This document shows positions 55,789-64,000 of a stretch of 64,000 nt of DNA, piece after piece. Each line of letters opens with the position of its first letter. Position 1 is the stretch's first letter. Below the pieces are notes generated by a model, which was given only the letters and a program-made list of their open reading frames with translations, was not told the origin of the DNA and ran no database searches. Made by a program: the position numbers and the translations under genes. The stretch spans positions 2,315,001 through 2,379,000 of the forward strand of contig NC_090126.1 in assembly GCF_023973825.1 (NCBI RefSeq). The letters are read 5' to 3'. Source of the DNA: Plasmodium brasilianum (Eukaryota > Apicomplexa > Aconoidasida > Haemosporida > Plasmodiidae).

Positions 55789-58155
55789 ATGAACATTGAT
55801 AAAAATATTGGAAATGAGGTAGTTATAATAGAAAAAGAAAAAAAAGAAATTGAAGCAGTTATTAAAAATGATGAGGAAGGAATAATACAACATTCTACAA
55901 AGGATAATGTGATCGTACAGGAAAAAAAGTGCATAGTAGTTAATAAAGAATGTAATGATAATAATGGTAATGATAATAATGATAAGAATGATATTAATGA
56001 TAATGATAATAATGATAAGGACATAGAGGAATACTTATCAGGACCAGAAGAAAACACTATGGAAAATAATATAATTTTAAGTAGTAATAAGAACAAAGAA
56101 GATATTGGAAGTAATAACTGTAATCACAAAAGTAGTAGAAGTGGTAATAATAATTCAACAGGTACATTAAAAACCTTCCATAATTACTTCGAGGATAATG
56201 TAAAGAACATTGTAGAAGCAAATTCTGATAAAATATTTAATAAAAATACAAATAACAGCTTGATCGCAATAGTAAATAATTTGAATTTGAAAGAAGGGGT
56301 TACAAGTAGTTGTAGTAAGAATGTAATAAACCACAATAACGATGAAAATATCAGTGAATGTAGTATTGCACATGCCATTGAAAAAAACGATGATTCGAAT
56401 AATAATATAAACTGCGAAATAAATGGTAACTCGAGCGGTAAACTGAACAGTTATCCTATTGACAGTCCAAGTGATAACCCAAATGACAATACTAATGATA
56501 AACATAATAATAATCCTAGTGACAATCTTAATAATAATGTTAACCCAAATGACAATGCTAATGATAACGATAACCCTAATGAGAATGCAAATGATAATGA
56601 AAACTGCCCAAATGATGAGGAAGGTACTGGCTCAAATGAAGATAATTTGGAGGACACTGTTGAGAGTATAAGTAGCTTTATGTTAGAAGAAGATATGAAT
56701 TTATCTAGAAGAGCATATAGAAATTTTCAAATATGCTCTCTTTTTATTCATTCAACTCTTTTAGTTATGGTATTATTACTTTTGGGTATATTGTGCCATG
56801 ATTTTTTCAGACCCTCACTTTCGAATAAAGAAACCGTAATGATTTATTTTTGTGGTATATTATTAATCTTATTGTGTCTTCATATTTGTGTTAATTTATA
56901 TATATCTATAAGATTATTAAGACAATGGGAAGTTTCGAAAATTTTGAAATCTGTCGAGTCCAAAATTCATGTTATTGTTTTAGTATATTTCGCTATGTGT
57001 GCATATATATATTTTTTCGAGGGGAGAAGTTATCCAATTAATTCTACCTTTTCGTTTACAATAATCTTAGCAGTTATATATTATTTAATGCCCATATTTT
57101 TATATATAATACTACGCTTGATTTTTTGTATTATTTTATTAATATTAGTTTTTTTAAAAAGAAAAAGTCCCACTCCAAAAAGAATTTTGAAAAAATTAAA
57201 AGTAATGAAATATATAGAATACAGAAAATATTGTGAAGAGTGTTACTTAAGTGGTAATTATTTCTACAATGAAAAAGAGGAAATTCAACAGGAGAGAATC
57301 AAAAATGAAAATGCTATTACTATAATAGGAGTTGATAATATAGAGGGAATAGATAATAACAAAGTATATCATCAGGAGGGTATAGATAAGGACTTACGTA
57401 GTCATACTAATCCAAATGTTTACACCAACTCGACAGAGGCTTCATGTATTCAGAAAGGATACTTAAACAAAAGCATGGACAATGATCTTCCACCTACTCT
57501 TAATAATAATATTATTGCATCATGTGGGAATGTTAGTAATAGCAACATGATAAATTATTTAGAAAACAATAATATTTTTAAGTGTGATACAAACATAAAC
57601 CCAGGGGAGAATATACCCGATAGTGCAGATGTACAAATTTGCAGCGAAAAAAAAAATGACAACACGAGTATCAGCAATTATAGCTGCCAAGAGGTGAATA
57701 ATATTAAGAGTGATAATGATTATAGTAACAATAATAATGATAACAGTAATAGTAATAATAATGACAATAGTAATAGTAATAGTAACAATAATAATAGGAA
57801 TAATTACTGCATCACAAATACTACTGAACAAATAGATGGATCAAACGAGGACACGAAAACAGGAGTATTTGATTATTTTCAAAAAGTTTTAAAAAAAAAA
57901 AAAAATGATATTGAAAAGGAGAAAAATGAAATATACGGAATATATGAAAATGTGGAAGATAATAACTCAGTTCATATTAATATTGAAAATTCAGATTATG
58001 TGTGTTCAATTTGCTGTGTCGAATATTTAAATGATGATGATATCTGTATATTACCTTGTAACTATCTTCATTATTATCACAAAGAATGTATATTTACTTG
58101 GCTAAAAAGAAATAATGATTGCCCATTATGTAGAAAAAATATTGGAAAGTTATAA
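55789..58155 (+). CDS. Multi-membrane-span RING-H2 zinc finger protein (probable E3 ubiquitin ligase)
   Basis: A single exon of 788 aa. Residues 1-300 are Asn/Asp-rich low complexity, including an NPNDN-type repeat (56460-56600). Residues about 313-455 hold four or five hydrophobic spans: ICSLFIHSTLLVMVLLLLGI, ETVMIYFCGILLILLCLHIC, IHVIVLVYFAMCAYIYF, and a long stretch from FTIILAVIYYLMPIFLYII that may be two. A second Asn-rich region follows. At the C-terminus (about 737-783) is a complete C3H2C3 RING: YVCSICC, then LPCNYLHYYHKECIFTW, then CPLCRK, with spacing C-x2-C ... C-x3-H-x2-H-x2-C ... C-x2-C. Membrane-bound RING-H2 proteins usually ubiquitinate ER or endomembrane substrates; the substrate here is unknown. 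A TTGG(A/C)-type hydrophobic core with a C-terminal cytosolic RING is common in such ligases. Confidence 0.88.
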   Translation: MNIDKNIGNEVVIIEKEKKEIEAVIKNDEEGIIQHSTKDNVIVQEKKCIVVNKECNDNNGNDNNDKNDINDNDNNDKDIEEYLSGPEENTMENNIILSSNKNKEDIGSNNCNHKSSRSGNNNSTGTLKTFHNYFEDNVKNIVEANSDKIFNKNTNNSLIAIVNNLNLKEGVTSSCSKNVINHNNDENISECSIAHAIEKNDDSNNNINCEINGNSSGKLNSYPIDSPSDNPNDNTNDKHNNNPSDNLNNNVNPNDNANDNDNPNENANDNENCPNDEEGTGSNEDNLEDTVESISSFMLEEDMNLSRRAYRNFQICSLFIHSTLLVMVLLLLGILCHDFFRPSLSNKETVMIYFCGILLILLCLHICVNLYISIRLLRQWEVSKILKSVESKIHVIVLVYFAMCAYIYFFEGRSYPINSTFSFTIILAVIYYLMPIFLYIILRLIFCIILLILVFLKRKSPTPKRILKKLKVMKYIEYRKYCEECYLSGNYFYNEKEEIQQERIKNENAITIIGVDNIEGIDNNKVYHQEGIDKDLRSHTNPNVYTNSTEASCIQKGYLNKSMDNDLPPTLNNNIIASCGNVSNSNMINYLENNNIFKCDTNINPGENIPDSADVQICSEKKNDNTSISNYSCQEVNNIKSDNDYSNNNNDNSNSNNNDNSNSNSNNNNRNNYCITNTTEQIDGSNEDTKTGVFDYFQKVLKKKKNDIEKEKNEIYGIYENVEDNNSVHINIENSDYVCSICCVEYLNDDDICILPCNYLHYYHKECIFTWLKRNNDCPLCRKNIGKL

Positions 58156-58789
58156 AAAAAAAAAAAATGGAGGAGTAACATACCAGCAAAAAGGTTATGC
58201 TTCTGGTAGATTATTAGAACGCTCGTATGCAGGGTTATGTTTATATATATATATTAAGTGGTGAGGAATTATCCCATTAAAAATATGCCTATGTAAAACG
58301 GTCAAGTAGCCTCCCGTATATGACACTATTTCACTGCAGGCACATTTTACATACTACATTACTTCATATTTCATTTCAGTACCTTCTTTTTTTTTTTTTT
58401 TTTGTCTTATTGTTGAATTCAGTCAAAAATTTTATTTATAAATTTTAATTTTGTTAATTCATAGGTTGTACATATATTTATTTTATTTAAAGATAAAAAT
58501 TTGTGATTCACATTATTGCTATATTTGTGCTTAGAGTAATATTTATAGGCTTTTTTGATTTAATTAAAAAAAAAATTAAAACATCAATATTGGTGCAAAA
58601 AAAAAATGTGTGATTACATATGTATGTGTATATATACTAATATGTTTATGTGCGTATGTATATATACATGTGTGCATAATACATTATTTTTTTTAGTTAA
58701 CATTATTTTTACATATTGTACAATGTTTATAATTTCGCCAACTGTATGCGAAAAATACTGTTTTTAAAATTTCCCTTTTACTTATTTAT

Positions 58790-58900
58790 TCAGTGTAAGA
58801 AATTAAATAATTTAAAGTTAAATTTTGCGTCCATAAAAAATGTATCATACTGTATCTGCTGAGGTTTTAACATCTCATTGCGCCGTTGCTGTAGTCTTTT
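58790..58900 (-). other. Candidate terminal exon of an unannotated small gene
   Basis: A minus-strand open segment of 36 codons plus TGA after an AAGAG acceptor. It is markedly less AT-rich than its surroundings and reads KRLQQRRNEMLKPQQIQY, then DTFFMDAKFNFKLFNFLH. A pyrimidine-rich stretch lies just upstream of the acceptor. Upstream exons would be at 58950-59270 on the minus strand; MAPSFLQYF near 59268 is the best first-exon candidate. Family unknown. Confidence 0.35.
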
Positions 58901-59904
58901 CTCTTATATATAAAAAGTTAAAGGCAATTGTGCAAGGAAAAAAAAAAAATAATAAAATAAACTCGTTTATCTCAACTCTTAATAATCTGCTGAATGTTTT
59001 ATACAGTAATATTTAAAGATATGCACATTTTCTTTATCTTAACTGTATAGGAAGGTAATGTTAAAAATTTTTTACCTTACCCATCGTCCCCCTCTTTTTA
59101 TTTTGTACCTTTTTATGGCCTTATATATAATTCTTATATAAAATTCATTATATAAAAATATATGTGCTATATAAGAACTAATTTTAATAAACAAATTTTT
59201 TAAATAATAAAAAAAATTAGAAAAATTAGAAAATGGGAAAAGTGCAACTGAAATATTGCAAAAAGGAAGGAGCCATTTATAAAACCTTTTAGGTTGAACT
59301 AATTATATTCACAATTTCATTAAAAACGATTTATTATGTAAAAAATGATATAAAATAATTAAGTTAATTTCATATATATACATTTTTATGAACATTTTCA
59401 GAAAAAAAAAAAAAAAATTTGTCTGTTCATTTGAGGGAAGTGTACATATGGCACTTGTATGTTAACTTAAAATAAAACACGATTTATATAAGACAAATAT
59501 GTGCAATTTTTCCTCTTATTATTTTTTTTTTCCACAGTAATTCGACGTGGTACGCATGTATAAATATATATATATCACTAACAAGGTTTTATTTTAAAAG
59601 GAAAAAATAGGAAATACTTATGTAGCTTGCGTATATACATGAAAACACGCTTAAATATGCATACACATATAATATATACAAACATACATGCAGACATCTG
59701 CTTTAATAATATTTATACACACATGCGTACGTTAGAATATCATACGCTTACGCATTTAAACGTGCTTATATACACATACTCACAGATACGCATACATGTA
59801 TGATGTACATATACACATGAGCAGTATCCCTCTTTTCATTTTAAAAATAAAAAGGGGAGAAAAAAAATCCAAGTAACTCATAAATTTTTACGAATTCAAT
59901 TATA

Positions 59905-60010
59905 CGACCATATGTTCATACGTCCATACGTTCATATGCCCATACGTTCATACGTTCATACGTTCATACATTCATATGTCCATACGTTTATACGTTCATA
60001 CGTTCACACA
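59905..60010. repeat. Degenerate CATACGTT repeat
   Basis: About ten units of 10 bases, CATACGTTCA, with ATGTTCA and ATGCCCA variants, in the R2 upstream region. Confidence 0.75.
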
Positions 60011-60612
60011 TTTATTCATTAATTTTTTTTTTTCGTTTACCCAATCATTCCTAGCAGTACTCCACACGATTATGCATAGAAAAAAAATTTTTTTTTTGGT
60101 AAAGTTTAATATTTGTTCTTTATTTGTTTAATGGGAAAAGAAAAATTTCAACATTTAATATATATTTTTTTTTTATTTCCATTTTTTCTCCTTCTGAATA
60201 ACTGCTAGTATTATAATAATGTGAAATCGCCTTAGTGCAACAATGTGTTTTTTACAAGCATTATATTTGTAGAGAGAACATATATATTAATATACATATA
60301 TGTATAGTATTTTTTTATTTTTTATTTTTTTTTTTTTAATTTCCCTTTTTTTTTGTATCATAAGTAAGTAGTTGAATTTTTCCCTTTTTTCCACTTTTAC
60401 TTTCTTTGTCCCATCACATAATTTCTTATTGGCTAAGATGTTTAAATAATTATTTGGCTATTTTATAGGTTGTATATGTATATATATATATACTTACGTA
60501 CATATATACATACATACATACATACATACGTATTTTATACGTTTTTGCCAAGTATTTTTTTTAATGCTGAGAGTATTTTTTTGACTTCTTTTTTTTTTAA
60601 CAAAATAATAAA

Positions 60613-61662
60613 ATGGCTGATGTGTTAAAAATCTCAAAAATTCCAATTTTTACAAAAAAGGAAAAGGAATTTAGTGACTTACAAAAGAGTAAGGAAGCAA
60701 ATGAAAAAATTTTAAATAAAGAGAATGATAGGTTTACGTTGCATCCAATTTTGTATCCAGACGTATGGGACTTTTATAAAAAAGCAGAAGCTTCATTTTG
60801 GACAGCAGAAGAGATAGATTTATCAAGCGATTTGAAAGATTTTGAAAAATTAAATGAAAATGAAAAACATTTTATAAAACATGTGTTAGCATTTTTTGCA
60901 GCAAGTGATGGAATAGTTTTAGAAAATTTGGCTAGTAAATTTTTAAGAGAAGTTCAAATAACGGAAGCTAAGAAATTTTATTCTTTTCAAATAGCAGTGG
61001 AGAATATTCATTCAGAAACTTACAGTTTGTTGATTGATAATTATATAAAGGATGAAAAGGAGCGATTAAATTTATTTCACGCAATAGAAAATATACCAGC
61101 TGTTAAAAATAAAGCTTTGTGGGCTGCCAAATGGATTAATAATACCAATTCTTTTGCAGAACGGATAGTAGCAAATGCATGTGTAGAAGGTATATTGTTT
61201 AGTGGTAGTTTTTGTGCTATTTTCTGGTTTAAAAAACAAAATAAATTACATGGGCTAACTTTTAGTAATGAATTAATTAGTAGAGATGAAGGATTACATA
61301 CAGACTTTAACTGTTTAATATATAGTCTGCTGGAAAATAAATTACCAGAAGAAATTGTTCAGAATATTGTAAAAGAAGCAGTAGAAGTAGAACGATCATT
61401 TATATGTGAATCTTTACCTTGTGACTTGATAGGAATGAATTCAAGATTAATGTCACAATACATTGAATTTGTGGCTGATAGATTGTTAGAATGTTTAGGA
61501 TGCTCAAAAGTCTTTTATTCAAAAAATCCTTTTAATTGGATGGATTTGATATCTCTTCAAGGAAAAACAAATTTTTTCGAAAAAAGAGTTGCCGATTATC
61601 AGAAATCGGGTGTAATGGCACAGAGAAAAGATCAAGTGTTTTCTCTCAACACCGATTTTTGA
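60613..61662 (+). CDS. RNR2: Ribonucleoside-diphosphate reductase small subunit (R2)
   Basis: A single exon of 349 aa, the standard length for parasite and eukaryotic R2. R2 houses the di-iron tyrosyl radical that class I ribonucleotide reductase needs to make dNTPs. Diiron ligands and radical site are visible: Asp69 in TAEEIDLS, Glu130 and His133 in [10 protein letters not shown] with the radical Tyr137, Glu in [13 protein letters not shown] (about 197), and Glu and His in [11 protein letters not shown] (about 231, 234). The C-terminus VFSLNTDF matches the R2 tail (FTLDADF-type) that docks on the large subunit R1. All catalytic residues are present, so this is the canonical R2 and not the divergent Plasmodium R4. 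The ortholog is the chromosome 14 small chain (PF14_0053, from memory). Confidence 0.97.
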   Translation: MADVLKISKIPIFTKKEKEFSDLQKSKEANEKILNKENDRFTLHPILYPDVWDFYKKAEASFWTAEEIDLSSDLKDFEKLNENEKHFIKHVLAFFAASDGIVLENLASKFLREVQITEAKKFYSFQIAVENIHSETYSLLIDNYIKDEKERLNLFHAIENIPAVKNKALWAAKWINNTNSFAERIVANACVEGILFSGSFCAIFWFKKQNKLHGLTFSNELISRDEGLHTDFNCLIYSLLENKLPEEIVQNIVKEAVEVERSFICESLPCDLIGMNSRLMSQYIEFVADRLLECLGCSKVFYSKNPFNWMDLISLQGKTNFFEKRVADYQKSGVMAQRKDQVFSLNTDF

Positions 61663-62737
61663 AGGAATCTGCATGACCATACCCACACATATAGACATTC
61701 CCACATATGTAGATATTCTCACACACATAGATATTCCCACACACATAGATATTCCCACACACATAGATATTCCCACACACATAGATATTCCCACACACAT
61801 AGACATTCCCACACACATAGACATTCCCACACATGTAGATATTCCCACACTCATAGATATTCCCATACACATAGATATTCCCACACACATAGATATTCCC
61901 ATACACATAGATATTCCCACACACATAGATATTCCCACACACATAGATATTCCCACACACGTAGACATTCCCACACTTGTAGACATTCCCATACTTGTAG
62001 ACATTCTCACATATATAGACATACCCACACACATATACATAGACACATATGTGAGTACGTATGTCATGTGCTTCTCTTCTCCCCTATTTTTTTTTTTTTT
62101 CATAATCATTCCATCACCCTGCAAAAAGCAGACATATGTGTGGCACGATTTCGAACTCTACATGAGTTATACTACACATGTTTTTTTGATATTTTTTAAA
62201 GGAAGCTGTTATTTGTATATGAAGATAATAATGCAAGAGACTGTAAAAGGTACTTCCCGCAAATTCGCTTCAAACTAATGAAACCTTTTTTTTTTTTTTT
62301 TTTTTATTCTCCCCTTTTTCTAATTTTTTGTTTGCATTGATTGAGGTTTTTGAATGAAAAAAAAAGAAACAAAGTAAAAACGAAAAATGCACCGAATAAA
62401 TCTAAAAAAGGCAGTAACGGTTATACCACAATACGACAAAACGGAAAAATAGTAAATTTTTTCAATCTAACGTATTATCGAAAAAAAAGAAGAAAAAAAC
62501 CTTGAATGAGCGCATGTAGGTGGATGAAAATTGAACGCTTACAAGAAGCCCATAAACAAAGATGCTCTTACTTTGAGAATATCATGTGAAATGACTGAAT
62601 GTAAGACAAAATAGACAAACTCGTGTAAAAATAAGGATTAAAATTTCCCTTAATAATGAATTTATTAGGTTATATTATGGAGCATTTTTGATGCTTTTTA
62701 TATTGCATTATTTTTTATTCTCGCTATATTGCATACA
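61663..62737. other. Convergent intergenic region R2/CobW
   Basis: Starts with the 18-base minisatellite (61676-62036). A plus-strand segment at 62203-62283 (after AAAG) reads KLLFVYEDNNARDCKRYFPQ, then IRFKLMKP. It is open and non-repetitive and could be an exon of an unannotated gene, but no upstream exon is evident. The opposite strand is also open there. The remainder has A/T runs (62288-62306) and nothing else identifiable. Confidence 0.5.
61676..62036. repeat. 18-base minisatellite (CCCACACACATAGATATT)
   Basis: About 20 tandem copies of CCCACACACATAGATATT with variants (CATAGACATT, CATACACAT, CTTGTAGACATT), beginning 14 bases after the R2 stop codon. Because 18 is divisible by 3, open frames extend across the array on both strands (Asp-Ile-Pro-Thr-His on plus, Gly-Asn-Ile-Tyr-Val-Cys or Val-Gly-Ile-Ser-Met-Cys on minus). 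I regard these as artefacts. Confidence 0.92.
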
Positions 62738-64000
62738 TTAACCGTACAAACATTCATTCAACTTACTTCTTACATGTTCGACGTTTATACTTTTCCCTAT
62801 AAATAAAAAGTTCGAGGTAAAAACATAGTAACTATTCAAAATGTTATATATATTATAATCGCTATTATTACTACAGGAAGAGTTATCCGAATAGTAATTT
62901 TCTACATCAGAAAAGTCTTCATAAATGTACATATTATTATCACTGTTCCTAACTGTGTTATGATTTTTTTCTATCTGTTCAGAATTGTTATTTGGTTTTT
63001 CCGTATCAGTCAAATAATGTCCATGCATTTCTAGAATGTCTGATTTTTCTATTTTATCTGCTTTTTCTATTTTATCTGCTTTTTCTATTTTATCTGCTTT
63101 TTCTAATTTGTCTGATTTTTCTATTTTATCTGATTTTTCTAATTTGTGTGATTTTCCTAATTTTTCTAGATAATTTTGAAAAAATATGTGAATATCACTC
63201 TTGACTAAATTTATCTCATACAAGTCTCCAACGCTTTGGTAGTAATATATATTTAGTTTTAATTTATTTTTGTTATTATATATATCATCATTGAAAGCAA
63301 CAAAAATACCTTTTCCTCTATAAACTTGTAAATTCTTATTCCATAAAAGGGACGCTAACATTTCATTCAGTTTTTTGTAAGAAAATATATTACTCTTCTT
63401 TAATGAAAAAATATTTTTTAAAATTGTTTTATTTTTTGAATTTAAAAATTCATTTTTCATCCTATTTATTTGCTCACTTATATTAATTAAATAAGGAATG
63501 CTATGTTCATATCTGAAGGAGCAGTTGATAAAATCGTTGTAATGATATGTATAATTATTTTTCTTTTGTTCTTTAACTTCATTTTCATCACAACTACTAA
63601 TTGTAGCATTTGTTAAGACATTTTTTATATTCTTTTTTTCGTAGCATTCTAAATTTGTTATATCTTCAATATGAATTTTAGAATAGCTGGTTAGGTATAT
63701 TGAACTTAACGGATTTATATTATGCACAAAACGTTTTACTCTTTCTTTATCTTGATCGTTTATTTTGTCTATTTTGTTTATGATTATAATATCACAAACG
63801 ATTAGTTGCTCACACGCTGAGTTGTCCCTCCCTTCGTCCTTGCTGATAGGACATGCATCTATTGGGGTAAAATATTCCCCATCCTTGCCGCCAGAGCAGC
63901 TACTGCTGACCCTGTTGACTCTATTACCGATATTACTCCTATTGCTGTTTTCATTGCTATCCCTTCTATTGCTGCTGCTAATGATGATGTTGGGGTCCTT
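62738..64000 (-). CDS. CobW/ZNG1-type metallochaperone GTPase, 3' part (5' end beyond the window)
   Basis: Open on the minus strand from the window edge to the TAA at 62738, 420 residues visible, no start in view. IVCDIIIINKIDKINDQDKE (about 63810-63755) contains the NKxD guanine-specificity motif at the position found in CobW/COG0523 GTPases. The following NPLSSIYLTSYSKI and the C-terminal domain (WNKNLQVYRGKGIFVAFND, QSVGDLYEINL, FVFIGKS-like NFLFIGKSINVEHVRSKL) match CobW-C. The P-loop, Walker B and zinc-binding CxCC motif lie to the right of the window. Family members deliver zinc to methionine aminopeptidase (ZNG1) or act in metal homeostasis. Ser/Asn-rich and KIEKAD-repeat insertions interrupt it; the repeat is at 63045-63165. 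The visible part is uninterrupted. Confidence 0.85.
   Translation of the reverse strand, partial: KDPNIIISSSNRRDSNENSNRSNIGNRVNRVSSSCSGGKDGEYFTPIDACPISKDEGRDNSACEQLIVCDIIIINKIDKINDQDKERVKRFVHNINPLSSIYLTSYSKIHIEDITNLECYEKKNIKNVLTNATISSCDENEVKEQKKNNYTYHYNDFINCSFRYEHSIPYLINISEQINRMKNEFLNSKNKTILKNIFSLKKSNIFSYKKLNEMLASLLWNKNLQVYRGKGIFVAFNDDIYNNKNKLKLNIYYYQSVGDLYEINLVKSDIHIFFQNYLEKLGKSHKLEKSDKIEKSDKLEKADKIEKADKIEKADKIEKSDILEMHGHYLTDTEKPNNNSEQIEKNHNTVRNSDNNMYIYEDFSDVENYYSDNSSCSNNSDYNIYNILNSYYVFTSNFLFIGKSINVEHVRSKLNECLYG
63045..63165 (-). repeat. Coding 18-base repeat in CobW protein (KIEKAD units)
   Basis: Tandem 18-base units encode KIEKAD hexapeptides with variants (KLEKSD, KIEKSD) in the C-terminal domain. 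In frame, about seven copies. Confidence 0.88.

Larger units (their letters stand above)
58156..60612. other. Intergenic region RING/R2 with one candidate minus-strand exon
   Basis: 2.46 kb containing the R2 promoter and 5' UTR. AT-rich with T-runs, GTATATAC microsatellite, and a CATACGTT-type repeat (59905-60010). A minus-strand segment (58900-58790) looks coding and is listed separately. A further short minus-strand open stretch near 59268 (starting MAPSFLQYF) could be a related first exon. No tRNA or other RNA was recognised. Confidence 0.55.

Noticed and set aside
61519..62278. Frames of 128-201 aa with regular Asp-Ile-Pro-Thr-His or Gly-Asn-Ile-Tyr repeats
   Set aside because: Products of an 18-base minisatellite on both strands; they extend over the R2 3' end without an independent start or domain.
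1..64000. tRNA, rRNA, snRNA genes
   Set aside because: I looked for GC-rich cloverleaf-like stretches and found none that could be supported by eye.

Overview
This window is AT-rich eukaryotic nuclear DNA from a malaria parasite (Plasmodium). The evidence is long poly(A)/poly(T) and TA runs, GT-AG introns, asparagine- and lysine-rich insertions inside conserved proteins, and apicomplexan genes such as GAPM3, apicoplast ClpC, an apicoplast-type PPR protein and a class I ribonucleotide reductase R2. From memory, the gene order matches part of P. falciparum chromosome 14, from the R2 small chain (about PF3D7_1405600) to GAPM3 (about PF3D7_1406800), read in reverse. Base composition suggests a non-falciparum species such as P. 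malariae or P. ovale, but I cannot fix the species by eye.

Layout, left to right: GAPM3 (+, 3 exons), VPS29 (-), ClpC (-), CFAP57/WDR65-like WD-repeat and coiled-coil protein (+, 2 exons), PPR protein (-), glycerophosphodiester phosphodiesterase (-), transcription elongation factor SPT6 (-), tubby-like protein (+), RBM8A/Y14 (-, 3 short exons), NOP4/RBM28-like RRM protein (-), BOP1/ERB1 (+, 5 exons), multi-membrane RING-H2 protein (+), ribonucleotide reductase R2 (+), and the 3' part of a CobW/ZNG1 GTPase (-), which runs off the right edge.

The genes are housekeeping or stage-specific parasite functions, not an operon. GAPM3 belongs to the inner membrane complex. ClpC and the PPR protein carry N-termini of the apicoplast bipartite type. 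CFAP57 points to the axoneme of the male gamete. BOP1 and NOP4 are both 60S ribosome assembly factors and are divergently arranged around about 1 kb. SPT6 and Y14 serve transcription and mRNA. R2 supplies dNTPs.

Three conserved genes (SPT6 twice, NOP4 once, BOP1 once) lose their reading frame exactly at a homopolymer A-run encoding polylysine. These are most simply assembly or sequencing indels, although tolerated slippage cannot be excluded. Several 'intergenic' stretches hold short, less AT-rich, open segments bounded by plausible splice sites. They look like unannotated small spliced genes, notably 24.1-26.7 kb on the minus strand and 43.5-45.4 kb on the plus strand. The rest of the intergenic DNA is microsatellite, minisatellite and homopolymer sequence. 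I found no tRNA, rRNA, CRISPR array, prokaryotic-type mobile element or phage-like system.
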